The notes under the pieces were generated by a model that worked only from the letters and a program-made list of their open reading frames with translations, did not search any database and was not told the origin of the DNA. A DNA stretch of 64,000 nt, from the NCBI RefSeq assembly GCF_010389155.1, contig NC_057761.1, forward strand, positions 19,594,501 through 19,658,500, in the 5' to 3' direction. This stretch comes from Erigeron canadensis. Taxonomy: Eukaryota > Streptophyta > Magnoliopsida > Asterales > Asteraceae. A program made the position numbers and the translations under genes. This document shows positions 1 to 11,050 of the stretch, piece after piece; position 1 is the first letter of the stretch, and each line of letters starts with the position of its first letter.

Positions 1-183
1 TCATATATTAAGATGTATTTAAAATTTGGGAAAATAATAACAAAATTATCTTGCAACCCAAAAATCCCCAAATTGGATTTCCCATGAACCCTAATTCTTA
101 ATAAAAATCAAAACTAGGTTATGAGAGCTTTACCTTAAGGAAATGGAAGAATAAAAGTAAGGATTCAAGTCACAATTTCTTCC
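1..183 (-). mobile_element. Inner part of a Ty3/gypsy-type LTR, split by the Tat-like insertion
   Basis: This is AT-rich non-coding DNA. It is the other half of the LTR whose start lies at 19290-19696: the Tat-like element begins at 184, and the last bases here (CTTCC, 179-183) nearly match TTTCC at 19290-19294. That is a 5-bp target duplication with one mismatch. The rest of the LTR and its element lie beyond the left edge. No gene is visible. Confidence 0.55.
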
Positions 184-575
184 TGATGACATATCCCTCT
201 ATCGGTACGAAGGGCTGAACATGAAGGTCGCGATACAAAGGGACATTCGTTACGAAGGCTCCCGCGGTAAAATAAGATATGAATATATCTCCTATAAAAT
301 CGGGATTTGATCTTATTATTTCCAGCCAATAATCAGGGAAATTATATCCCTAGCCTAAGACTTAGGAAACCCTGAGCAATCTACTTGTTCTCCAAGAACA
401 CTTCCTCTATAAAAGGAGAAGGAAAAAAGACCTCTCGGTATTCGGAAAATATACAAAGGAGATCACAATAAATCTGGCGTAAAGAGACTCAATCTCTACC
501 ATAAGGGAATCGCCAACAAACAATCTCAAACATCCTCTACCCCTATCACTTAAACCTCGGTTCGGTGCACAAACA
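184..575 (+). repeat. 5' LTR of the Tat-like element
   Basis: This 392-bp LTR has TG...CA ends and is repeated at 18898-19289. It contains a TATA-like CTATAAAAGG near 410, the likely promoter, followed by a transcribed stretch rich in AATAAA-like signals. Preceding bases CTTCC (179-183) are the probable target duplication. Confidence 0.9.
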
Positions 576-577
576 TT

Positions 578-596
578 TGGCGCTATCCGTGGGACC
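578..596 (+). promoter_or_regulatory. Primer-binding site of the Tat-like element
   Basis: TGGCGCTATCCGTGGGACC starts two bases after the LTR end. The TGGCGC start two bases downstream of a CA-ending LTR is typical of Tat-lineage elements. Which tRNA primes it was not determined. Confidence 0.7.
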
Positions 597-1284
597 AATC
601 ACTCAGATCCTATAACCATTACAAGCATTGTTTCTTGTATCGAATCAAGAAATATGGCTGATGTACCGCCAGGGTTGGCGGGTCCACAATAGAAACACTA
701 GTCGATGGTGGCCGACCTAGTCAGGAAACCGATCCCAACGCCAATCATCCCGGACAAACACCAGGGGGCGCGGGGAGTTCGTACAGGGGTCCCCATCGGG
801 ACCCCCACAACTGTTTAACCCAGACTACATCATTCGAAATTATGGCCATATTAGCCATACTATTAGGTACCTTAGGAGCATGGGGGAACTAGACGGTGTC
901 GCCAGGGCGTTGAACTTCGACAATGAAACAGATGATGACTATGATGCCGATACCCCTCCAAGGGGACTCTGGCGATACCCCCGGATACCGAGATCTCGAG
1001 TCAGAACGGACTACGGGTTCGGACTGGGAAGTGAAGGCCTTAGGCCCCGGACACCTTTGCATCGAACGCAGCCATGGGAAACCGAAGCCAACGCTTAGAA
1101 CGACGTTTCAAGACTAGAAAATATAGCCTCTGGAGCCAATGCTCAGACCAATGCTCCGCCAGAATCTGCCGGAGCGGGGAACCTCCCACTCAATACCCCT
1201 CAAGTCGGGACAGTCCCAGGAAGAGCCGACGCGGTGAACAATGCACCTGGAGGTCATCAAAGACCGTCGGGCACAACAAATCAA

Positions 1285-1535
1285 GGCCCGAGTCAAGTCT
1301 TTTATGGGTCTTCGGGGTCGACCATCCCAGGACCATCAGCCATAACGCACCAAGGTCCTAGTCAGACATCCCAAGGACCTTTGGGTCAGATCTTCCAAGG
1401 ACCTTCGGGTCACATCTTCCAAGGACCTTCGGGTGAGACCTTCTGAGGCCCTTCGGCCCAGGCCTACTTGGGACCCATGGGTCAGAATCAATTAGGACTT
1501 TGGGGCCAAACCTTTCAAGGTCCCGTAGGGTAAAT
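1285..1535 (+). repeat. Degenerate 24-bp tandem repeat coding for Gly-Pro-Ser-rich gag linker
   Basis: Repeats built on CAAGGACCTTCGGGTCA plus about seven more bases occur in tandem. The best three copies lie at about 1370-1445, with decayed copies on both sides. The unit is a multiple of three and encodes a GPSGQ-like motif, so the array probably arose inside the gag reading frame. Stops at about 1444 and 1532 show that this part of gag is now broken. Confidence 0.75.
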
Positions 1536-1641
1536 ACCTCCGAACCAAGGTCATGGAGGTGTAAATGGTTCGGGGGCACAACAATATGCATCACAACAAT
1601 ATGGTACATTACCCTACCAGTATGATGCACCACAATACAAC

Positions 1642-2754
1642 ATGCCTATTCCCGCTCCAGGACCCTATGGACCGCAAAACTGGGGGGCTCCGGTCTACCA
1701 AAACGCCTTGGAATTGCAAATAGTCGGAGGGAATGTTGAAAATTCACCATTCGTCGCTTGGATACAGAACTATCCCCTTCCAAAAGATTTGAAATACCCT
1801 TCCCACCTTGGAACGTACAAAGGGAAAAGCGATCCGGATAATTTCTTGGAAGCATTCGAGAGCGTAGCAGAAATGAAGGTCTGGAACGTACCCGTCGCGT
1901 GCCGAATATTCAGGTATGCACTTGAAGAAGATGCTAGAGAATGGCTGAAAAATGTTGCAAAGGGGTCCATCATTAGTTTTGAAGACCTCAAGGAGAAATT
2001 TAGAGCCCGCTTTAGCCAACAGAAAAAACATAAGAAAATCCACGTGGCTGCCCACGGGGTAAAACAAAAAAAGACAGAACCCTGTAGGACGTTTCTTGAC
2101 AAATTTACCACTGAGACGGAAGATATTATAGATCTTCCTGAATCGCAAAGAATATCTGCATTATTGCATGGCCTTCGGAGCAGAGAACTAGTTGAATTAT
2201 TGTATAGAGATCTCCCGAAGACATACGAAGTCGTCCAAAAAAGAGCACATGTGTACCTAGATGCAAGAGATACTGCGCCAAAGGGAGACATTAGCCCATC
2301 GCGTGATAAGGAGGCCCAGACACATAGAAAGGGGAAATGGAATAACGAAAGGGAAAGGCCAAGGTACAGCCCGTACAATAAAGATGACAAAGGATACCTA
2401 AAGGTCAATCTCCCGGAACTACACAAAAGCCCGAAAGAAATATTACTCATTGAAAGCGTCGCGAAAACCTTCCCAACACCGCCCAGGCTAAGTGGGAAAA
2501 ACAGGAAGGACCCAGAAAAATATTGCGAGTTTCACAGAGACCATGGCCATGATACGAATGCATGCTGGCAACTCAGAAAAGCCATTGAAGAAGCAATCAA
2601 CGAAGGAAAATTGTCACACTTGGTGAAAAGCGTCGAGCAACAACAATATCCTAAGAAGGAAGATGATACAGATGACAAGAAGAAAGGCCCCAATAAAAAC
2701 TATTTACACCATTGTAAAGAAGAAGACAGGATATGCGCCCCGGAGAGCCTATAG
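1642..2754 (+). CDS. Retrotransposon gag (Tat-like), N-terminus broken
   Basis: The open frame of 370 codons contains the Retrotrans_gag capsid-like domain at roughly residues 40-200, starting at the motif YPLPKDLKYPSHLGTYKGK and including the RARFSQQKK stretch. A C/H cluster near residue 295 (CEFHRDHGHDTNACW) is the usual zinc-binding motif of Tat gag. Capsid proteins of this family package element RNA in cytoplasmic particles. Upstream, an ATG at 654 meets a stop at 690-692 in another frame, and a glycine-proline-rich repeat stretch has further stops, so the natural start is lost. The ATG at 1642 is simply the first one in the intact stretch. The next domain (protease) lies in a different frame and overlaps by about 90 bp. 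Confidence 0.85.
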   Translation: MPIPAPGPYGPQNWGAPVYQNALELQIVGGNVENSPFVAWIQNYPLPKDLKYPSHLGTYKGKSDPDNFLEAFESVAEMKVWNVPVACRIFRYALEEDAREWLKNVAKGSIISFEDLKEKFRARFSQQKKHKKIHVAAHGVKQKKTEPCRTFLDKFTTETEDIIDLPESQRISALLHGLRSRELVELLYRDLPKTYEVVQKRAHVYLDARDTAPKGDISPSRDKEAQTHRKGKWNNERERPRYSPYNKDDKGYLKVNLPELHKSPKEILLIESVAKTFPTPPRLSGKNRKDPEKYCEFHRDHGHDTNACWQLRKAIEEAINEGKLSHLVKSVEQQQYPKKEDDTDDKKKGPNKNYLHHCKEEDRICAPESL

Positions 2755-3274
2755 GGGGAACATGCCAAGCATTACATTTCCACCTATATATAATGGCAAA
2801 ATCTTCAGAGACCCCCTAGTAATTTCGGCATTATTTGAGGTCTCAAAGGTAAAAGAAATGGTCGTGGATACCGGGAGCGAGTGTAATGTCCTATACGAGG
2901 AAGTATTCTGGAAACTAAACCCTTTGTCACGAATGAACTTCAGAAAGGCAGGAACTTCGGTCCAAGGATACTCCGGCGACTCAGCTGAACCATTAGGAAA
3001 GCTGTCTCTGCAAACAACGATTGGAAAGGGACATTGGAAACGAAAAGAGAAAATCACGTTCACAGTAGTAAGTGGAACTTCACCTTTTCAAGCGATCCTA
3101 GGCAGACCGGGACTCCAGAAGTTCGGAATAATCCCATCTGTGATGCATGGCCTGATCAAATATGAAACGAATGGAAGAATAGCAACCTTGGTGGGAAAGG
3201 CTAAAAAGCTCTCTGACGAAGGCCGAGACGGTTGTCACGAGATATCCATGAATGATAGGCCGTATTATGGATGA
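2663..3274 (+). CDS. Retrotransposon aspartic protease (Tat-like); no RT follows
   Basis: The protein shows a retropepsin fold. The catalytic motif VVDTGSECNVLY lies around residues 65-76, and the later ILGRPGLQKFG motif marks the C-terminal flap side. The first about 30 residues overlap gag in another frame, so the protein would need a +1 frameshift or splicing, or the overlap is a mutation. The frame stops at 3272-3274, exactly where RT should begin in a Tat element. No RT, RNase H or integrase sequence is seen before the antisense gene at 3804, so pol was deleted here. Confidence 0.82.
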   Translation: MIQMTRRKAPIKTIYTIVKKKTGYAPRRAYRGNMPSITFPPIYNGKIFRDPLVISALFEVSKVKEMVVDTGSECNVLYEEVFWKLNPLSRMNFRKAGTSVQGYSGDSAEPLGKLSLQTTIGKGHWKRKEKITFTVVSGTSPFQAILGRPGLQKFGIIPSVMHGLIKYETNGRIATLVGKAKKLSDEGRDGCHEISMNDRPYYG

Positions 3275-3563
3275 TATTGAATAAATAGCCCACTTAGCGA
3301 GGCCCGTTATCCTTTTGTTATGCCAAAGCCTAGAGGATATGGTATGTAACCTCACCTTTTATGAAATAAAGGCTTTTCAGTTTTCACTTTTTATTTTTTC
3401 CTTTTACAAACATATAAGACGCAAAATACAAATGCGCAGAAAATATTGAACATTAAAAATGGGCACGCCCATGAACTTAAAACTCCGGAGATCAACAAGA
3501 CCATTAGTCCTAACAAACACCCACAGATATATCCATATAAAATAAACATGCAAAACAAATGGG

Positions 3564-3643
3564 TGCAAAAATAAGACAGCATTCAAGTTGCACAATAACA
3601 CAACCTTTGGGCTGCAAAAATAAGACAGCATTCAAGCTGCACA
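3564..3643. repeat. 31-bp direct repeat, two copies 49 bp apart
   Basis: TGCAAAAATAAGACAGCATT begins both copies, at 3564-3594 and 3613-3643, with one or two mismatches over 31 bp. The repeat lies in the spacer between the protease and the 3' end of the antisense gene. Confidence 0.8.
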
Positions 3644-4572
3644 AAAGACGGATCCCAAGCTACAAGCATAGTTAATATTAAACAGGTGATAAGTTTAAAA
3701 ATATCTACAAGCATAGAAAATAAAATTGTTCAAGATATCATAAGCTGTTATCAAAAGAAGATTGTTTAAAGGCACATTCGCCATAATAAAGGCACACAGG
3801 CCATCACTGGGGGTCAACAACGAATTCAGGTTGGATCACATCAGGGGTAATCTTGAGCAGGTCCTCCACAGTAGCATTAGGGTCAGCAATAATTTTCTCC
3901 AAGAATGGGAAAGAAGCTTCTTTTCATTTTTGGTCAGCAATCTCAAGGTCAAGAGAGGCAGTTACAACAAAATCACCCCTGCAACGCATGTCGCACTTCC
4001 TTTGCCCTCTCAGCAGAAGTCAACTCTCCCAACAACTGCCCCACATCATCACTATAAAGAAGAGACCTGCTTACATACGGAATCACTTCTGTCACCAATC
4101 TGACCCTATCTTCCTTCAGCAACCTCATCTGATCACGCAACAACTTACCACTCTCACGCTCTGAAGCAAACTCTTCCTGTAATTTCAACACTTCTTCATC
4201 ATGAACAACCGCATCTGCCTTCAACAAATGAATTTGTCGCCTTAAATCTTGAACAATATCCAATATCTCCACAGTGGTAACAAATCGAGCCTCTCTGGCC
4301 TTCAAATCTTCAATAGTTGTTGACAAAGAATGAACCTCCAAATTCCTGGACCTAAGATCAATGGACATCCTAGAAAAACGCATCTTTAAGCATGGAACTG
4401 TCAATCTTTTTTGAAAACACGAAGGAATGTCTCGTTATCCATATTGTCAATTTTCTTGACATCTTTTGCATTCATGTCTTCACCATTCAACCATTCTAGA
4501 ATCTCTTGGTCATGAAGGTCTGTAAGGACAAAATTTCTCTTATCTATAAGCAAAAAATGTATAATTACAAAA

Positions 4573-4892
4573 TGTTAGAAATCTAAAATAGTGATACATT
4601 GTAATTTAAGTTATAGGACTTACTTGTTGTTAAGTCATGAGATTGTGATTTCTAAGGTTGAGGGACTAATTGTGATAATTAGCATAGTTGTTTAGATTAG
4701 CCTATAAATAGCCCTCATCAACTTAGAAATCATAACCTTTCATAACATACACATAACATTTTCATACTTTTACACCTTAATCACACACTTAATCCCAATT
4801 CTCTCTCAACACACACACAAACACCAAGAACACACACATTAACCAAACACCATTGTTGATGTGAATTCGGTGATGAAAATCGTGTTGTTACA
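4573..4892 (+). repeat. 5' LTR of the copia element
   Basis: This 320-bp LTR has a TATA box CTATAAATA at 4702-4710 and CA-rich stretches near its end. The partner is 17129-17450. Confidence 0.95.
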
Positions 4893-4894
4893 TG

Positions 4895-4906
4895 TGGTAT
4901 CAGAGC
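4895..4906 (+). promoter_or_regulatory. tRNA-Met primer-binding site of copia
   Basis: TGGTATCAGAGC, two bases after the LTR end, is complementary to the 3' end of plant initiator tRNA-Met, the standard primer of many plant copia elements. Confidence 0.92.
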
Positions 4907-5361
4907 AAATATCATTTTGATCTCGATTCATAACTGAATTCAATCACAAATCATCAGAAAATCAAAATTTAATTCTGTTTTAATTCTGTTTTTTAGTTCG
5001 TCATTTTATTCACTGAAAATTCAAAAATTAACCTCTCAAATCACATAAAATCACAAATGTTTGTTCACCAATCGATTCCTGATAGTTGATAACATAATCC
5101 TCTCAAGTTTCACGTTCTAATTCAATCTGGATCATGATTTCAGATTTTGAGTTTTTGGCGCTAAAATTTGGGTTTTGATTCCATTATGTTTTGAGTTGAA
5201 TTGTGTTAATCGGATCGTTGCTGAGGTGATTTCAAACAGTTTGCAATTGGTTTCATGTTCTAATTCCCAGAAAATCAAAAGTTATTGAAGTTTTAAGGTT
5301 CATCAATGGAGTTTTTCACGTTCTGAGGTTGAAGACGACTGAAGTTAAAACTATCTCTTTT

Positions 5362-6028
5362 AGATCGTTTTAGTTTTTATACATCATTTCAGTGTTTGTG
5401 GCTTGTAAGACGATCTCTTTTAGATCGTTTTGACAAGTGTGGTTGTGTTGTGAAGAGTTGATTGTGGCTAATTGATCCTTTGGATTGGTTTGGTCAATTC
5501 AATTTCTTGAAAATTAATCAAGTTGTTGAGAAATTCTGATAAGAAACCAAAACGATCTCTTTTTAGATCGTTTCAGCCTTTGAAAACCAAAATGATCTCT
5601 TTTAGATCGTTTCAGTTTTTGTGAAACCAAAACGATCCCTTTTAGATCGTTTTCAAGTTTTACTTGAACTTTCTCTGGTTTGAGTAATTCGTGAAGAGTT
5701 GTGTTTGGGAATCATAATATTCTTGGGTAACTGATCTTCGTGATTGGTTTTGCTCAGTTCATTTCATTCCAATTCATACCAAAACTCTGCCCAAATCATT
5801 TCAGAATACTTAGAATTTTTTCTTCAAAATTCTCAAGATCGTTTCATTTTAGATCGTTTCATTCCTGGTTCAATTTAGATCGTTTCAATTTAGATCGTTT
5901 CAATGTAGATCGTTTCATTCCTGCCCATTTAGATCGTTTCATTTTCACTTCTTCTAAATCTTTTCATTTCACTTTCTTAAAACGATTTCAATTTAGATCG
6001 TTTCATTTCATTCCAATTTAGATCGTTT
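5362..6028 (+). repeat. Leader repeat cluster: 13 copies of AGATCGTTT, several as hairpins
   Basis: AGATCGTTT occurs at 5362, 5422, 5565, 5604, 5644, 5836, 5851, 5877, 5892, 5907, 5931, 5995 and 6020. In the first group it pairs with an upstream ACGATCT (for example 5410-5416), giving 7-bp stems with a 5-base CTTTT loop. In the second group copies are packed every 15-30 bp just before the gag start. The cluster lies entirely in the untranslated leader. Confidence 0.9.
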
Positions 6029-6077
6029 CATTCTTTCTTCAAAAATCAATTCAATTCTCAATTCAAATCAATTTCTA

Positions 6078-8927
6078 ATGGCTACTCGTGAAGCGTTGGC
6101 TTTGGGTACTGACACAAGACCTCCAGTTCTTTATCGTGGTAACTATGGACTTTGGAAGAAAAGGTTCATGGATTATGTGGAACATCAGATTAATGGTCAC
6201 ATGATTAAGGATTAAATCATGAATGGACTTGCAGTGCATCGTCATCCTACTACCGGTGCTATCTTGACTCCTGATCTTTTAAATGCCGAACAAAAAGATC
6301 GAACTGCTGCTGACAACAGAGCTAGGTCATGCTTATATCAAGCACTTCCGGATGAGATCTATGGCTCAGTTGATTCCTATGACACAGCAAAGGAGATTTG
6401 GGATGAAGTTGCTAGGCAAATGGAAGGAGCTGATGTAACTTCAACAATCCGACTGACAAATATCTTAACTGAGTTTGACAACTTTCAGAAAGCACCAAAT
6501 GAATCTCTCGAGTCCGTGTACTACAGATTTTGCAATGTAATCAATGAACTGAGAAAGAACAAGGTCAAGAAAACTGAAATTGAGTTGAATATCAAATTCA
6601 TCAAAGCTCTTGGTCCCGAGTGGGAAGATTTTGGAACTCAAATCAAGCAACATCATAATTTAACCAAGTTTACCATTCATACCCTTTATGAATCTTTCAA
6701 GTTGAATGAGCATCAAGTTCTTAGCAAGTACTCATCCAACAAACTGCCAGAAGTTGTATCTGCTGATCCTTTGGCATTAATTGTTAAAAGAAAGATTTCT
6801 GAGGCACTCAAGAAACAAATGACTGTTGTTTCGTCGTCTGATGAGGAGGGAGATGATTTTTTGCCTCCAAGAGATGGTGTTCATGATGAATTTTACCAAG
6901 CTCTTGCCGCTGTGACTAAGCATTTCAAAAGAAAGTACTACAAAGCGAGGTCAACTAATAACAATCTCCGTACCTCATCAACAAGTGCATTTCCAAAGAA
7001 AGAGCAATATCATCACAAGAATTTTGAACAAGGAGAATCGAGTGGATCTAAGAATGTGGATAAGAAGGAAGGTAAGAAGGAAGGAAGTGAGAAACAAATG
7101 GTGGAGAAAGGAAAAGCATTTGAAAAAAAGTGTTACAACTGCGGTGTTCCTGGTCATTTTGCTGTGGATTGCAAGCTGCCTCACAAGAAGAACTATGATT
7201 ACTACAAGCAGAAGATGCTACTGGCAAAGCAAGTGGAAGCCCGTCAAGCCTTGATTGCTGAGGACGACAAGTGGCTTTTGCTGTCGGATGATGAAGATGA
7301 AGATCTGTCTGCGAATGTATGTTTCATGGCAAGGTTGAGCAAAGACAAAGCATTGGAGGCTGAAAGCATTGACGAGGAATATCCTAATGAAGAGGTAAAT
7401 CTCGACTCTACTTTTTCATTAATTAAGGATAAAGAGTCTTGTAGAATTGCCTTATCCAACTTGATAAATCAATTCACTTCTCTAGCCAGCAAGAACAAGA
7501 AATTGAAAAATAGCATTTTATTTTCTAAAAGTGAGTACACAAAACTTCTTGAAGAAAATTCAAAACTACTTTTTGAATATGATGCTATGAAACAAGAATT
7601 TCAAAATTATAAAGAGCAAATGTTGGTGAAAGAATGTGAGATGAATGCCTCTCCAGATTTTAAGTTATTAGAAAAGTGTCATAATTTAGAAAAGAACATT
7701 CTTGATCTTGAAAAAGCCAATCAAGATCTTGAAATTCAAAACACCAATGAGTGGCTTTGTGCGAATGCGAGACAAATGGATGTTGATATTCTGAATAAGA
7801 AGCTTCAAGAAGCTACACCAAAAACAATTGAACTCGAAAGAAAAGTTTCTGATTTAAATCACAATTGTTTTCTAAAAGGCATTGAGATTGAAGACCTTGA
7901 AAATCAAGTTGAGGAACTTAAAAAGAATATACTTTTCTATCTAGAAAAGTTGTACAAAGTTGAACAAAATCCTCTCTTGGATTTCACTGCCTATTTCAAT
8001 AAATCAAAAATTGATAGATCGGAACTTCTTCTTGGGTTGGGATTTGAGAATATCACTCCATTGCAAAAAGCCAAAGACAAGATTGAACCCTTGTATGATG
8101 AAAAGTTTCTGAGACTTGGTATGGTTCAACAATTCATTCGTCCATTGGATGACGAATTTGAGACTGATGAAGTTGAGAAAATTCAAAACAATAAATTTTT
8201 GGTTAATTATGATGTCATCAATACTTCTGACGAAATGAAAAAGTCATCAATTTTTGAATTAGATGAGATTGCGTCTAATTTTCAAAACCAAGAATCTGTC
8301 GTTTTCCCACCTAAACCAACTAAATTGTATGTTCCATCCATAATTTTGGAAAAACAAATAGAAGGTTTACAACAAAAGGTGGAATCTCAACAAAACCTTA
8401 TCAATAATCTACAGTCTCAAAGTCCGAATTCGAAGAATGAATCAGTTGTTGTGGATATCAAGAAAGTTTGTGTGAATGTTTCTACTCAAACTGAACTAAA
8501 TCCCTTAGTAGACCATTTCACTTAAACTATCTGTGATTCATCTACAAATTCATCCACCCAGACCGTGACTGATTGTTTTGCATGTACTTGTCAAACTACT
8601 GCTACTTCCATAGCTGCAAATTATGTGCAATCTGATTTATCTGATGAAGATCTTGCGCGTAACTTAGTTTTGATATGGTACTTTTATCAGTTTTTCACAT
8701 GCGAAAATGTTGATGAGCTAGTTGTTCACCCTAAGCCTAGTGCTAGTATAGGTGTTGAAACTTCTACTCAATTCTCTTGTGAAACCAAAGATGCGTCAAT
8801 CCAAGTTGATCTTATTTCTGAGACTAACTGTAATGTAATGTTGGACAACAAGATTCCTGATTTTTCTAAAAATTCTCAAAAGATGATTTTGATAAATTCA
8901 TGGAGGGAGAATATGTTTTTGACTTAG
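6078..8927 (+). pseudogene. Copia gag with zinc knuckle and coiled coil, two in-frame stops
   Basis: The frame starts with ATG at 6078 (MATREALALGTDTRPP, then the LYRGNYGLWKKRF motif of the copia gag N-terminal domain). It is interrupted by TAA at 6213-6215 and TAA at 8523-8525, and ends at 8925-8927. The UBN2-type gag domain covers about residues 50-230. A CCHC zinc knuckle (CYNCGVPGHFAVDC) lies at about 7132-7173, followed by an acidic patch. A long Leu/Glu/Lys-rich coiled coil covers about 7480-8000. Gag of this length, with a coiled coil, is typical of SIRE-like copia elements. The long open stretches between only two stops fit a recently inactivated element. Confidence 0.88.
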
Positions 8928-9783
8928 AAACTGAGAAAAAGATTGAATCTATCAAAATCAAAACTGAAATAAAAAACGAATCTCAAAAAACAAAATCATT
9001 GTCCAAAGCTCCAATGTCATATTACTTCAAGGAACGAGTTAAACCCAAACTCGTCAAGATTGACCAAAAGACCCCTACCCCTCCAAATTCTGTCAAACAT
9101 GTCAAGAAGAAACAAGTTGAGACCTCACCAAGACCAAGGTATCACAAAGTGAAACTTCCAAAAGACAATACCAATGCTTCTTCGTCTAACTCTCAATCTA
9201 GTTCATTACCTAAGGTGTCTAAGTCTAGCTCAGTATTGCTAAATAAGGACACATCGAATGGTTCAACTAGATATAGGGATAGATATGGATGGTTTTCACA
9301 TGACAAACCTAAGAAGCAAGAAGTTTCCTCAACCCCAAAAGAGACCAAAAAGATGAAAATGTTTAAAACCCCTCATTCTAGTCTTCTTAGTGTCAATTCA
9401 ACAGGTGGAAAGACCAATTGGGTTCCTAAGTCATTAGAACTTAAGATCAGTATTAAGCAAGTGTCTATTGAAAAAAGAAAAAGAAAAGGAGGAGGAGAAA
9501 GAATGGTTGGAAAAGAAAGAAAAAAGTTTCTGTTGGTTTAAACAATTCATCTTTAGTAAACAATGATAATAATTCCAAGGCTATGCCTTGTGAGGCTGTA
9601 AACAATATTAATTCTCGTGCTTGTTTGAATGCTGTTAAACATGTTACTTTTAATTCAAATGTGAATGTGCGTACCTTTTATACGAATGTGCTTATTGATG
9701 GTGTGCTTGTTAATGCTCATATTGATTCTAAAGCATGTTTGTATGCAATTCCTAAGTTATCCCCCCCTGCCTGTATTAACTAA
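8900..9783 (+). pseudogene. Copia gag-protease linker region, frameshifted
   Basis: This region continues the polyprotein in a second frame (8900-9541), with a Lys/Ser-rich sequence containing YRDRYGWFSHD and GGKTNWVPKSL, then a third short frame (9583-9783). The overlap with the end of the gag frame (8900-8927) and the frame changes are most simply small indels. No catalytic domain is present; it is a flexible, basic linker before the protease. Confidence 0.6.
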
Positions 9784-9835
9784 CCACAAAGGACCCGTCT
9801 TTAAGTGGGTACCTAAAGTCGGCTAAACTCTTTGA

Positions 9836-11050
9836 TTGCAGGAAATAACCATCTGTGTATGGATACTCGATTCCGGGTGTTCAAAGCACATGACTGGCAA
9901 TAAATCATTGCTCAAGAACTTTGTTGAAAGGTTCATGGGAACTGTTCGTTTTGGAAACAACAACTTCGCTCCTATTCTAGGTTATGGAGATATTGAAAGA
10001 AACGGAATTGTCATTAAGAAAGTTCATTATGTTGAAGGTTTGAGTCATAATCTGTTCAGTGTTGGACAATTCTATGACAACAATCTTCAAGTTCTTTTTC
10101 GACAGTCCCTTTGCAAAGTCTAAACTCTAGATGGAGTTGATATCCTCTACGGAGATCGTGGTGATAACCTTTTTACGGTTAATCTTGATGATAACCAACC
10201 AACTGATAACATCTGTCTTGTTTCAAAAGCTACTTCGAAGAATTTTTGGTTGTGGCATAGAAGTTTTTCTCACTTGAATTATCAAACCATCAATGCTTTA
10301 GTCAACAAGCAGCTTGTTGAAGGCTTGCCTGACTACAAGTATGAAAGTGAGCATGTCTGTCCTTCTTGTGCAGTTGGGAAGATCAAAAGAACTTCTCATA
10401 AACCAAAGAAAATTCCACACACTTTGGCACCTCTTCATTTGCTTCACATGGATCTTTGTGGACCTATGAAAGTACAAAGTCGAAACGGGAAGAGATAAAT
10501 TCTGGTTATCGTTGATGATTTTTCAAGATATACTTGGGTAAAGTTTCTTACATCAAAAGATGAAACTACTCAAATTTTGATCGATTTCATCACCTCCACC
10601 CAAGTAAATCTTCAACTTCCAGTCCGTTACATCCGTTCGGATAACGGTACTGAGTTCAAAAATGCCGTCTTCGATGAATTTTGCAAATCAAAAGGCATTA
10701 CTCACCAATTCTCTGCTGCCCGCACCCCACAACAAAATGGTGTCGTTGAAAGGAGAAACCGAACGCTGGTGGAAGCAGCAAGGACAATGCTTGCTTATTC
10801 CAAGTTACCATCGAACATGTGGGCTGAAGCTGTTGACATTGCCTGTCACACTCAGAATCGGTCCATTATCAATCAGCGTCATGAGAAGACTCCTTATAAG
10901 GTTATTAACAAACGCAAACCCAACATCAATTACTTCCATATTTTTGGGTGTGTCTGTTATACCTTGAATGATCGGGAAAATGTTGGAAAGTTTGAAAAGA
11001 AAGGTGACGAAGGTTACTTTGTTGGTTACTCAAAGACATCGATTGCCTAT
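9836..11050 (+). pseudogene. Copia protease and integrase, two stops, cut by a solo LTR
   Basis: A single frame carries the protease motif WILDSGCSKHMTG (about 9859), then the GAG_pre-integrase zinc domain (WHRSFSHLNY..., C-x2-C at CPSCAVGKIK). The integrase core follows, with catalytic aspartates in LHMDLCGPM and RSDNGTEF and the glutamate in PQQNGVVERRN. Stops lie at 10121-10123 and 10496-10498. The frame is broken at 11050 by the 965-bp solo LTR. Subtracting that insert and its 5-bp duplication puts the integrase and RT in the same frame, which confirms the reading. Integrase would have inserted element cDNA into chromosomes. Confidence 0.88.

Noticed and set aside
1770..2450. Minus-strand 226-codon frame opposite gag
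   Set aside because: It is a mirror of the gag coding strand and rich in Ser/Leu/Cys without motifs. The real antisense gene of this element lies further downstream.
5362..6028. CRISPR-like array of AGATCGTTT
   Set aside because: Repeats are only 9 bases, spacing is irregular, the genome is eukaryotic and the cluster is a copia leader.
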